Made by a program: the position numbers and the translations under genes. Below are positions 19,300 to 28,200 of a stretch of 64,000 bases of DNA, piece after piece (the stretch's first letter is position 1; every line of letters begins with the position of its first letter). The notes beneath the pieces were generated by a model. The model was not told where the DNA came from. It saw only the letters and a program-made list of their open reading frames with translations, and made no database searches. The stretch is from the NCBI RefSeq assembly GCF_900103585.1, contig NZ_FNHV01000003.1, positions 248,001-312,000 of the forward strand, read 5' to 3'. Source of the DNA: Streptomyces sp. cf386. GTDB lineage: Bacteria > Actinomycetota > Actinomycetes > Streptomycetales > Streptomycetaceae.

Positions 19300-20046
19300 T
19301 TGTACAGCATCATCGTGGTACCTCCGCCGACCACGGAGGACGAGAACCACCCCACCCAGATCCGTATGGCGCCCGGCGAGCAACTGAGCTTCGGGCGTTC
19401 CGATTCCGACAACGACCTCACCATCGCGCACGACGGCGTGTCCCGCAGAGCGGGTCAGATCACCGCCCAGGGCGCCTTCTGGATACTCAGCAACCTCAGC
19501 CGGGAGCAGACGTACGTCGTCGAGAACCCGGAGGGCGCGGGCGAGCACATCAAGGTCGGGCCGGGGCGGCTGGACGCACCGGTCCCCTTCGAGTTCTCGC
19601 GGATCGTGCTGCCGGCGGCCGGTGATCTGCTGCCGATCGAGGTGTGGGCGCCGCGGCATGACTACCGCAGCGAGGACGGCCTGGACGGCGCCACCACCGC
19701 GCCCGCCTTCTCCGTAGACCGCACCAAGCGGTACTTCGCGGTGCTGGCCGCCCTCTGCGAGCCCCGCCTGCGCGGCGAACCGCACGCCGCACTGCCCACC
19801 GTCGACCAGGTCGTCGACCGGCTGCGCCCCAACTGGCCCGCCGCGTCCCGCACTTCCGTGCAGTGGAACATCGACTACCTCGCGGTGAAGCTGCGGCTGA
19901 AGCCGGGCCCGGAGGAGGCGGACACCGGCCCGCGCCTCAACGGCAAGAAGGAGTCGCTGGTCTCGCTTGCGCTGCGCTTCGATCTCGTACGGGAGAACGA
20001 CCTCGTCGTCCTGACGGAGCCGGCGCCGCGCCGGGTGGCCCGGTGA
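19300..20046 (+). CDS. FHA-like/winged-helix protein paired with kinase (copy 1)
   Basis: The 248-residue protein starts at TTG 19300 with GGAGA upstream; the paralogue at 22303 starts at the same codon position with ATG (MYSVIVVPP), which supports the choice. Residues 25-105 resemble a degenerate FHA domain: LSFGRSDSDNDLTIAHDGVSR keeps the Gly-Arg and Ser-Arg of the phosphothreonine pocket, but the usual following His is Ala. From about residue 135 the tract KRYFAVLAALCEPRLRG through TSVQWNIDYLAVKLRL looks like a winged helix. Its stop overlaps the kinase GTG (GTGA). It is probably a partner or substrate of that kinase. Confidence 0.82.
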   Translation: MYSIIVVPPPTTEDENHPTQIRMAPGEQLSFGRSDSDNDLTIAHDGVSRRAGQITAQGAFWILSNLSREQTYVVENPEGAGEHIKVGPGRLDAPVPFEFSRIVLPAAGDLLPIEVWAPRHDYRSEDGLDGATTAPAFSVDRTKRYFAVLAALCEPRLRGEPHAALPTVDQVVDRLRPNWPAASRTSVQWNIDYLAVKLRLKPGPEEADTGPRLNGKKESLVSLALRFDLVRENDLVVLTEPAPRRVAR

Positions 20047-21656
20047 CCGAGCCGTACGCCGTGCCGGTACCGAAGGGGTACCGGGTCGGCGCGTGGGAGG
20101 TGCGGGAGCCGATCGCCACGGGGGCGTTCGGGAGTGTGTACGAGGCGAGGCGCGTCGCCGCCGACGAGAGCCCCTCGAAGCACGAGAACCTCCCGAAGTC
20201 GGCGGCCCTGAAATTCCTGCCCACCGGCACCGGAACCCCCCGCCAACTCACCCACCTGCGCGAACTCATCGACCGCGAGGTCGAGTTGCACCGCCGGCTG
20301 AAACAGCCGCGGCTGATCCGGATGTACGACACCCTCGTCGTCGACGATCCGGCCCGCCCCGCCCTCGACGGCGCCACCGTCCTCGTACTGGAGAAGGCCG
20401 AGGGCTCCCTGTCCGCGCTCGTCGCGGCCGAGCCGCGCCCCGCCGCCGGGCCTGCCCTGCTCGCGCAGATCTGCGAGGGGCTGGCGCAGCTGCACCACGC
20501 CGGCTGGGTGCACGGCGACCTGAAACCGGCCAACGTGCTGCTGATGGCGGACGGTTCGGCCCGGCTCGCCGACTTCAACATGGCGGCGGAGCTGGAGGGT
20601 ACGCACGCGTACACGCCCGCCTTCTCCACGCCCGACTACACACCGCCGGAGCTGCTCTGGTCGGAGATCGGCGAGCGGGGCCGCCGGATCCGCCCCTCGG
20701 CGGACGTCTGGGCCTTCGGTGTCCTGGCACATCTGCTGCTGACCGACTCCTTCCCGCTGCCCGGCGCCACCCCGACGGCCCGTCGTGACGCCGCCGCCGC
20801 GTACGCCCGCGGCACCGACGAGCTGCGGCTGTCGCCCGAACTCCCCGACACCTGGCGGGAGATCGTGCGGGACTGCCTGACCCGCACGCACGCCGACCGC
20901 ATCGGTACCCCGGACCTGCTGCGCCGGGTGGAGGCGACGGCCGGCACCGGCCGCTCCCCGCGTCTGCCCCGGGCCCTCCTCCCCCGTCGCCGCTCCCGCC
21001 GTACGACGGTGCTGGCCACCGTGACCGCCGTGGTGGCGGTGGCCGCGCTCGGATACGGCGTCAACAACTGGACGGACACCGACAAGGACGGGGGTGGCGG
21101 CGGGGTCGGGGTCGGCGCGTCGGGCACCGGGACCGCGAAGGTCACGGCCGCCGCCCGCTACGGCGCCTCCGAACTCCGTACGGACAAGGGCGTGCCCGTG
21201 GCCTACCGCCGGCTGATCGTCGACGCGGCCCACGACTGCGTCCGGCCGGAGGTCACGCCCGCGCTGATCGCCGCCCTGCTGAAGGCGGAGAGCAACTTCG
21301 ACCCGAACCTCTCCGACCCGTCCGTGGGCGAGGAGGGCGAGTACGGCATCGCCCGCTGGACGCCGAGCCTGCTGCGCTGGTGGATCCGCGCGGACGGCGT
21401 CCCCGCGCCGGAGACCCCCAAGCCGCCCCTGTCCCCCGCCGATTCCATCCCGGCCGTGGGCCGCTACCTCTGCTACATGGAACCTCTCCTCAATCGGACC
21501 GGCTTGTCCGGCGACCGCCAGGTGCTGCTGGCGGCGGCGTACCGGACCTCGACCAAGGTGGTGAACAACGCGGGCGGCGTTCCCCCGAAGTACCGCGACT
21601 ACGCCACCCGCGTCGCTCACTACCTCAAGGAGTACACGCCGCCGGGCGAGAAGTGA
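20043..21656 (+). CDS. Membrane Ser/Thr kinase with lytic-transglycosylase-like ectodomain
   Basis: In this 537-residue protein the kinase domain covers about residues 12-300. It has glycine loop ATGAFGSVYEA, ATP-lysine K57 in ALKFLP, catalytic loop HGDLKPANVLL (157-167) and metal site DFN (177-179). HRD is replaced by HGD and DFG by DFN. One membrane helix spans about 321-340, followed by a Gly-rich linker. The outside domain (about 380-530) resembles a goose-lysozyme/SLT fold: ALLKAESNFDPNL puts a candidate catalytic Glu at E416, and GEYGIARWTPSLL matches the second motif. GTG 20043 overlaps the FHA-like stop. It may sense or cleave peptidoglycan while signalling inward. Confidence 0.85.
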   Translation: MTEPYAVPVPKGYRVGAWEVREPIATGAFGSVYEARRVAADESPSKHENLPKSAALKFLPTGTGTPRQLTHLRELIDREVELHRRLKQPRLIRMYDTLVVDDPARPALDGATVLVLEKAEGSLSALVAAEPRPAAGPALLAQICEGLAQLHHAGWVHGDLKPANVLLMADGSARLADFNMAAELEGTHAYTPAFSTPDYTPPELLWSEIGERGRRIRPSADVWAFGVLAHLLLTDSFPLPGATPTARRDAAAAYARGTDELRLSPELPDTWREIVRDCLTRTHADRIGTPDLLRRVEATAGTGRSPRLPRALLPRRRSRRTTVLATVTAVVAVAALGYGVNNWTDTDKDGGGGGVGVGASGTGTAKVTAAARYGASELRTDKGVPVAYRRLIVDAAHDCVRPEVTPALIAALLKAESNFDPNLSDPSVGEEGEYGIARWTPSLLRWWIRADGVPAPETPKPPLSPADSIPAVGRYLCYMEPLLNRTGLSGDRQVLLAAAYRTSTKVVNNAGGVPPKYRDYATRVAHYLKEYTPPGEK

Positions 21657-21748
21657 CCCTGAGAGTTCTGAGGTACCGCCGGTGACGCCCCGGCGGCACC
21701 GTGGTCCTGTCCACCAACGGGGGTGGCAAGACCGGAAGGACACCGACC

Positions 21749-22135
21749 ATGAAGCGCATGCTCGCCACGCTGGGCGCGGCGGCCGTACTGGCGACGGGCG
21801 CCGTGGCCCTCACGCCGTCGGGGGCCTCGGCCGCACCGAACGGCTGCTGGGGCAGCGGGCCGAACAACTCCCGCTACTGCCACAACTACCAGGGCGGCAA
21901 CGTGCTGTTCAACGGCAACGTCGCGGGCTGGCTCAACGCGGGCGACAACTGGTTCGTCTGCCAGAAGAAGTTCCCGGGCCAGGAGAACCCGCCGGTCGGC
22001 GACGCCCGCAACGACTGGTGGCTGTGGACCCAGGCCGACACCAACGTCAGCAACGGCGGCTGGGGCTGGTTCCCGGCCAACAAGGTGTCGGGGGGCGTGA
22101 ACTACGGGGCGATTCCGGGGCTGCGTACCTGCTGA
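21749..22135 (+). CDS. Small secreted Trp-rich protein
   Basis: The 128-residue precursor has a Sec signal peptide (KRMLATLGAAAVLATGAVAL, cut near ASA-AP at about residue 28). The mature part is about 100 residues, rich in Trp, Gly and Asn, with four cysteines that could form two disulfides. VLFNGNVAGWLNAGDNWFVC and WWLWTQADTNVSNGGWGWFP look like beta strands of an SH3-like fold, as in other small exported Streptomyces proteins. It lies between the two FHA/kinase cassettes. No function is known. Confidence 0.8.
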   Translation: MKRMLATLGAAAVLATGAVALTPSGASAAPNGCWGSGPNNSRYCHNYQGGNVLFNGNVAGWLNAGDNWFVCQKKFPGQENPPVGDARNDWWLWTQADTNVSNGGWGWFPANKVSGGVNYGAIPGLRTC

Positions 22136-22156
22136 TCGACGCCGGCAACACGGCTG

Positions 22157-22192
22157 CGGCCTCCGGCTCCCTCGGGGGAGAGTCGGAGGCCG
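22157..22192 (+). terminator. Terminator after the small secreted protein
   Basis: CGGCCTCCG and CGGAGGCCG form a nine-base perfect stem with additional inner pairing, 22 bp after the stop codon. It separates the first FHA/kinase cassette from the second. Confidence 0.65.
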
Positions 22193-22302
22193 TGGCGCGT
22201 CGTGGCGCGCCGTGGCGTCTGAAAGCTTCGCAGTCGCGATCAGGGTTCCCTTACCCTTCCCTACGTTGAACGTTGAACTGGGGATGGAGGGGGAACGACT
22301 CC

Positions 22303-23043
22303 ATGTACAGCGTCATCGTCGTGCCGCCGGAGTGCGGCAGCGTGGACGACCAGGTGAGGATCGCCACCGGTGAACGGCTCGCGTTCGGCAGAGCCGCGTC
22401 GGACGGCGGGCTGACCATCGCGCACGAAGGGGTACCCCGCGTCGCCGGGGAGATCACGGCACACCGGTCCTTCTGGCTGCTGAGCAACTTCAGCGAGGAC
22501 CAGACCTACGTGGTGGAGAACCCGGAGGGTGCGGGAGAACACCTCAAGGTCCCGCCGGGCCGGCTGGAGGCCCCCGTACCGTTCGAGTTCGCGCGGGTGG
22601 TCCTGCCCGCCGCGGGAGACCTGCTCTCCTTCGACGTCTGGGCCCCGCGCCACGCCTTCCGCAGCGCGGACCGTCAGGGCCTCCCCGGCGCCGTCACCGC
22701 ACCGGCGTTCGCCCTGGACCGCACCAGCCGGTACTTCGCGGTGCTGGCCGCCCTGTGCGAACCCCGGCTGCGTGGGGAGCCGCACGCGCCGCTGCCCGCG
22801 GTGGAGCAGTTGGTGGAGCGACTACGCCCGGCGTGGCCGACGGTCAGCCGCTCGTCGGTCTACTGGAACATCGACTACCTGGCCCTCAAACTCCGGCTGC
22901 GCCCCGGCCCCGACACCGCCGAACCCGGCCAGCGCGTCAACGGCAAGAAGGAGTCGCTGGTCTCGCTCGCGCTCCGCTTCGACCTGGTCCGCGAGGACGA
23001 TCTGACCGTACTGGCCGTGGCCGTCGGCGGAGTGGCCCGGTGA
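22303..23043 (+). CDS. FHA-like/winged-helix protein paired with kinase (copy 2)
   Basis: The 246-residue protein matches the gene at 19300 over its whole length, for example YVVENPEGAGEH, LPAAGDLL, RYFAVLAALCEPRLRGEPHA and NGKKESLVSLALRFDLVRE. The FHA-like Ser-Arg of copy 1 is Pro-Arg here (EGVPRVAGEI), so phosphothreonine binding is doubtful. ATG 22303 has GGAGGGGGAA upstream. It overlaps the second kinase by GTGA, the same arrangement as copy 1. The pair is a duplication of the FHA-kinase cassette. Confidence 0.82.
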   Translation: MYSVIVVPPECGSVDDQVRIATGERLAFGRAASDGGLTIAHEGVPRVAGEITAHRSFWLLSNFSEDQTYVVENPEGAGEHLKVPPGRLEAPVPFEFARVVLPAAGDLLSFDVWAPRHAFRSADRQGLPGAVTAPAFALDRTSRYFAVLAALCEPRLRGEPHAPLPAVEQLVERLRPAWPTVSRSSVYWNIDYLALKLRLRPGPDTAEPGQRVNGKKESLVSLALRFDLVREDDLTVLAVAVGGVAR

Positions 23044-24407
23044 CCGGGCAGTCGTACGCCGTCCCCGTCCCGAAGGGTTACCGGGTCGGTTCGTGGGAGG
23101 TGCGCGAGCCCCTCGCGTCGGGCGCGTTCGCGACCGTGTACGCAGCCCGACTCGCCGAGGAACAGGGCCCTGGGCAGCACCCGACGCTGCCCCGCCGAGC
23201 CGCCCTGAAGTTCCTGCCCACCGGCACCCGCACCCCGCGCCAGCTGCGGCATCTGCGCGAACTGGCCGAGCGGGAGGTGGAGTTGCTGAAGCGCCTCAAG
23301 GCGCCCCGGCTGATCCGCATGTACGACACTCTGACCGTCGACGACCCGGAGCACCCGGAGCTGGACGGCGCCACCGTGCTCGTCCTGGAGCTGGCCGAGG
23401 GCTCCCTGGATGCGGCACTGGAACACGACCCGAAGCCGGAGTCGGGTCCCGCCCTGCTGGCTCAGATCTGCGAGGGCTTGCACCAGCTGCATCACGCCGG
23501 CTGGGTGCACGGCGACCTGAAACCGGCCAACGTGCTGCTTCTGGGGGACGGTTCGGTACGACTCGCCGACTTCAACATGGCGGCCGAGCTGCAGGGCACC
23601 CACGCCTACGCCCCCGCCTTCGCCACGCCCGACTACACGCCGCCGGAGCTGCTGTGGCCGGAGGTGGACGAGCGGGGTACCCGGATCCGCCCATCGGCCG
23701 ACGTCTGGGCCTTCGGCGTCCTCGCCCACGTCACCCTCACCGGCTCCTTCCCGCTGCCGGGCGGCAGCACGGAGGCCCGCACCGACGCGGCGATGCGCTA
23801 TGCGCGAGGCACCGAGGAACTGCGGCTGTCCCCCGAACTCCCGGCCGCCTGGCAGGAGATCGTCCGCGACTGCCTGGCACCCACACACGCGGAGCGCCTC
23901 ACCCGGATCCCCGACACCGGTGCTCTCCTGCGCCGGGTCGAGGAGGCCGCGGGCGCCTCCCGCTCGGCCCGGCTGCCGAGGCTGCGGCCCCGGCGGTGGC
24001 GGCGTGCGGTGCTGGTCGCGGCAGTGACGGCGCTGGCTCTGGGGGCGACAGCGACGGCATCTACGTACGCCCTGCGCGACGAGGAGAGGCCGACCGCCTC
24101 GGCACCACCCAGCTGCGAGAAGCCCGCGGTGTACAAGGACGCCAAGTACGGCCGCGGTTACACCGCCAACTGGAACAGCACATGGGACTTCACGGTCAAG
24201 CAGGGCGAGGCCGGCAGCCAGGTCCGCGAAGTCCAGTGTCTGCTCCGGTACCTGCATGGCATCTCCGAGGTCGGCGAAGTGGACGGCATCTTCGGCCCAC
24301 TGACGCACAAGGCGGTTGTCAGGTTTCAGGAGCGGGTGGGGCTGGAGGCGGACGGGGTCGTGGAGACGCGGACGTGGAGCGCGCTGCGGAAGGCCGGGGA
24401 GGTCTGA
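23040..24407 (+). CDS. Membrane Ser/Thr kinase with peptidoglycan-binding ectodomain (copy 2)
   Basis: In this 455-residue protein the kinase domain is closely similar to that at 20043 and has the same HGDLKPAN catalytic loop and DFN triplet; K57 is the ATP lysine. The third glycine of the P-loop is Ala (ASGAFATVYAA). One membrane helix lies at about 322-345. The ectodomain differs from copy 1: residues 385-452 form a PG_binding_1 domain (GEAGSQVREVQCLLRYL, then VDGIFGPLTHKAVVRFQERVG and VVETRTWSAL). The kinase would therefore bind the wall rather than cut it. Confidence 0.88.
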   Translation: MTGQSYAVPVPKGYRVGSWEVREPLASGAFATVYAARLAEEQGPGQHPTLPRRAALKFLPTGTRTPRQLRHLRELAEREVELLKRLKAPRLIRMYDTLTVDDPEHPELDGATVLVLELAEGSLDAALEHDPKPESGPALLAQICEGLHQLHHAGWVHGDLKPANVLLLGDGSVRLADFNMAAELQGTHAYAPAFATPDYTPPELLWPEVDERGTRIRPSADVWAFGVLAHVTLTGSFPLPGGSTEARTDAAMRYARGTEELRLSPELPAAWQEIVRDCLAPTHAERLTRIPDTGALLRRVEEAAGASRSARLPRLRPRRWRRAVLVAAVTALALGATATASTYALRDEERPTASAPPSCEKPAVYKDAKYGRGYTANWNSTWDFTVKQGEAGSQVREVQCLLRYLHGISEVGEVDGIFGPLTHKAVVRFQERVGLEADGVVETRTWSALRKAGEV

Positions 24408-24508
24408 CCTGAGGGGCGCTGGGTAATTGCGGTGATCTCAGGCGTGGTTGAAGGGAAGATGCACACACCGAACCTGACGCACACGACGAAGACAAGGAAG
24501 GTTCACAC

Positions 24509-25114
24509 GTGAGACCGACCCGTGCCGCCCTGACCCTCGTGGCCACCGCCCTGACCCCGGCGCTCCTGCTGGCAACCCCGGCCTTCGCCGCCGACTCGGC
24601 CCCGTCGACCGCCACCACCGTCGCGACCGCGTCCGACGCGACCGACCCGGGCGTCGACGAGATGTCCGACGACGACGTCCGTGTCGCGATCATGCGCATC
24701 ATCGCCGACTCCACCACGGGCAAGGCCGTCTACGCCGCCGCGCAGAAAGCCATGGACGGCACCATCGAGGACCAGCGGTACTTCCTGTCGACGGGCCGCT
24801 GGATAGCCCAGGCCGAGGACGACCGCGTCGCCATCGCCCGTATCCTCGCCACCGCCGATCCGAAGACCGACAAGGCGGTGATCAGGGAGGCCAACGAGGC
24901 CCTCGACGCCAACACCCCGGAGGCCCTGCGCGCCTTCCTGGAGACCGGTTACCGCCTGGCCGTCGCCGAGGACGACCGCGTCCGCGTCGCCCGCATCCTC
25001 GCCGACCCGACGATCAGCGACGCGCTGCGGGCCGCCGCGGAGGACGTGATCGACGGGACGCCGGAGGAGTTGCGGTACTTCATCGAGGTGGGGCAGTACG
25101 AGGTGGACGGCTAG
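24509..25114 (+). CDS. Secreted short-ALF-repeat protein
   Basis: The 201-residue protein has a signal peptide ending near TPAFAAD (about residue 29). Three repeats of about 45 residues follow, each with a DDVRVAIMRIIAD-like helix and a closing (D)GTxEELRYFIE-like helix. This matches the short ALF repeat family found almost only in actinomycetes. GTG 24509 follows AAGGAAGG at a suitable distance. The role is unknown; the helical repeats suggest a binding scaffold outside the cell. It has its own upstream region and sits next to the RHS toxin gene. Confidence 0.85.
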   Translation: MRPTRAALTLVATALTPALLLATPAFAADSAPSTATTVATASDATDPGVDEMSDDDVRVAIMRIIADSTTGKAVYAAAQKAMDGTIEDQRYFLSTGRWIAQAEDDRVAIARILATADPKTDKAVIREANEALDANTPEALRAFLETGYRLAVAEDDRVRVARILADPTISDALRAAAEDVIDGTPEELRYFIEVGQYEVDG

Positions 25115-25169
25115 GACCTGTCCCCAGGCCTGATCGCCGCTTCCGGGAACACCCCCAGGTACTTCAATT

Positions 25170-25226
25170 CGCTTATCTGACTTACGTAATTGATACGATT
25201 ACAGGTAGGCGTCAATACGCACGGGG
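25170..25226 (+). promoter_or_regulatory. AT-rich probable promoter of the RHS toxin gene
   Basis: This stretch is markedly AT-rich for the genome. TACGAT at 25194-25199 matches the TAnnnT -10 consensus, but no clear -35 box sits at the usual distance. It lies 34 bp before the chosen start codon. Confidence 0.35.
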
Positions 25227-25232
25227 GTGTTC

Positions 25233-28200
25233 ATGGGCGTCACCTTGCCCGGGTACCTGGACGAGGCCCTGGACCTGATCGGTGTCAGCTGGCCGAACGT
25301 CGACGAGGACGACTACCGCGAAATGGCCCAGGCCATGCGGGAGTTCGCTGACGACATCGATGACGGCGCCGCCGACGCCCACGCGGCGATCAGCGATCTG
25401 CTCGGCAGCAACGAGGGCTTGGCCGTCCAGGCGCTCGACAAACACTGGGGCAAGGTCAAGGGCACCCACCTGGCAAACCTCGCCGAGGGGGGCCGGCTCG
25501 CGGCGACCGCGCTGGACGGGGTGGCCGTCCTGATCGAGGGCGCCAAACTCGCCGCCATCACCCAACTCGGCATCCTCGCGGCCGAGATCGCGGCGGCCAT
25601 CGCCGCGTCCACGGTCACCCTGGGGTTGTCCGCGCTGGGTGGTCTGGCGGCGACCCAGGCCACCCGGGTCGCGGTCAAACGCATCTTCCAGGAAGTGTGC
25701 GAACAGGTCGCCGAGCGGGTCATCGAGATCGCGATGGGCCCCGTTTTCGAAGCCATCGGCTCCATGGCCGGCGACCTGGTCGTGCAGTTGGGCGGCAACG
25801 CACTCGGCGTACAGAACGGCGTCGACCTCGGCCAGACCGCCAAGGCCGGCAAGGAGGGCCTGAACGACGGCATCGACGCCGCCAAGGGGGCGGGCGGCTC
25901 CATGACCCTCGCGAGCGCCGGAGGAGGCGGCGGGGGTGGCGGCGGAGGGGGCGGCGGGGGCCAGTTCAGCCTGGACCCGGAGGCCTACGACCGGGCGGGC
26001 ACGAAACTCGCGGGCGCGGGCGGCAAGATCCGCGACGGGGCCGGCGGCAAGCTCTCCCGGGCCAAGTCCACGCACGGCCGCACCAAGGGCCGGGACGCGA
26101 TCGCGGACGCCGCCAACGCCATGCTGGACCAGGTCATCGACGGCATCGAGAAGGGCGTGAAGAACTCCGCCAAACACCTCGACGAGAACATGACCAACGG
26201 CCTGAAGCGGATGGCCAAGAACCACAACGACAACGACCGCGGCATCGCCGACAGCCTGGACGGCATCCGCAAGGGCGACAGCGGCAAGGACACCCCGTCA
26301 GGCCCGAAGGGCACCTCGGGCGGCAATTCCGGACGGTCGCCGGGACAGGGCAGCGGCCGCGACCAGGTCCGCGACCCCCGTGAGGCGGGCCGTCCGCGGG
26401 ACTCCGTCTGCCAGGGCGGTGAGCCCGTGGACATGGCGACCGGGCGGATGTTCATCGAGCAGATGGACGTGTCGCTGCCGGGCTCGCTGCCGCTGCTGTT
26501 CAAGCGCTCCTTCGAGTCCGGGTACCAGGCAGGGCGCTGGATGGGCCCGCGCTGGGTGTGCACCTTCGACGAGCGGCTGGAGATCGACGCCGAGGGTGTC
26601 GTCTATCTCAGCGCGGACCGGTTCACCCAGGCCTACCCGCACCCGGAGCCCGACGCACCCGCGCGTGCGACGGCAGGCGTACGGCAAGACCTGGCGGTCG
26701 ACTCCGTGACGGGCGACTTCACGCTGACCGACCCCGCCACGGGTCTGGTCCGGGAGTTCACCCTCAGGCCCGACGGCGCGACGGCCCTGCTCACCCGTAT
26801 CCGTGACCGGGCCGGTCATCACGTCGACTTCGCCTACGACACCGACGGCGCACCGGCGAGCATGACCCACTCCGGCGGCTACCGGCTTCTGGTCACCGTG
26901 GACGCGGGCCGCATCACCGCCCTGAGTCTGGCCGGCGGCGAGGGCGAGGACCTCCCGCTGACCAGGTACGGCTACACCGACGGCCACCTGAGCGAGGTGT
27001 ACAACTCCTCCGGCCGGCCGCTGTCCTTCGCCAACGACACGCAGGGCCGGATCGAGTCCTGGACCGACCGCAACGGCACCCAGTACCTCTACACGTACGA
27101 CGAGTCCGACCGGGTCGTCGAGGAGGGTGGCGCCGACGGCTCGCTCACGTTCCGTTTCACGTACGGCGATCCGGACCCGGCCACCGGAATCAAGGTCCAC
27201 ACCGAGACGAACGCCCTCGGCCACACCACCCGGTACCAGGTCAACGAGCACGCCCAGATCGTCGCCGAGACCGACCCCCTCGGGAACACCACGCTCTTCG
27301 AGCGGGACGAGTACGACCGGTTGTTGTCCCGCACCGACCGGATGGGCCGGACCACTCGCTTCGAGTACGACGACGCGGGCGAACTCGTCGCCGTCGTCCA
27401 ACCCGACGGCGAGCAGTCCACGGCGGTCTATTTCGGCGACGCGCATCACCCGACGCAGATCACCCGGCCCGGCGGCCGAACCTGGCACCAGACCTTCGAC
27501 GAGGCCGGTCGCCGCACCGCCGTCACCGACCCCACGGGCGCCACCACCCGCTACGGCTACGACGCTTTCGGCCATCTCGCCTCGGTCACCGACGCCCTCG
27601 GCCACACCACTCTCGTACGCTGCAACGCCGCCGGCATGCCCGTCGAGGTCACTGATCCGGCCGGGGCCACCAGCCGCTATGAGCGGGACGCCTTCGGCAG
27701 GGTCACCGCCGTCGCCGACCAACTCGGCGTCGTCACCCGGCTGACCTGGAGTGTCGAGGGCCTGCTGACCTCCTACACGGCCCCGGACGGAACCGTCCAG
27801 ACCTGGAGTTACGACGACGAGGGCAATCTCCTCACACACACCGACCGGGCCGGCCGGGTCACCGGATTCGAGTACACGCCCTTCGAGACCATCGCTGCCC
27901 GCACCGACCCCGACGGCACCCGCCTCACCTTCGGCTATGACGCGCACATGCAGCTCATATCCGTCACCAACGCCCTTGGGCAGACCTGGAGTTACACCTA
28001 CGACCCCGCCGGGCGGCTGGTCGAGGAGAGCGACTTCCACGGCCGGAGCATCAGCTACGAACTCGACGCCGTCGGCGATGTGGTGGCGCGGACCGTCCCG
28101 ACCGGACAGCGCATCCGGTACGGCTACGACGTGCTCGGCCGCCTGGTGGAGAAGGACTGCGACGGCGCACGCACCACCTACGCCTACGACCCTTCCGGAC

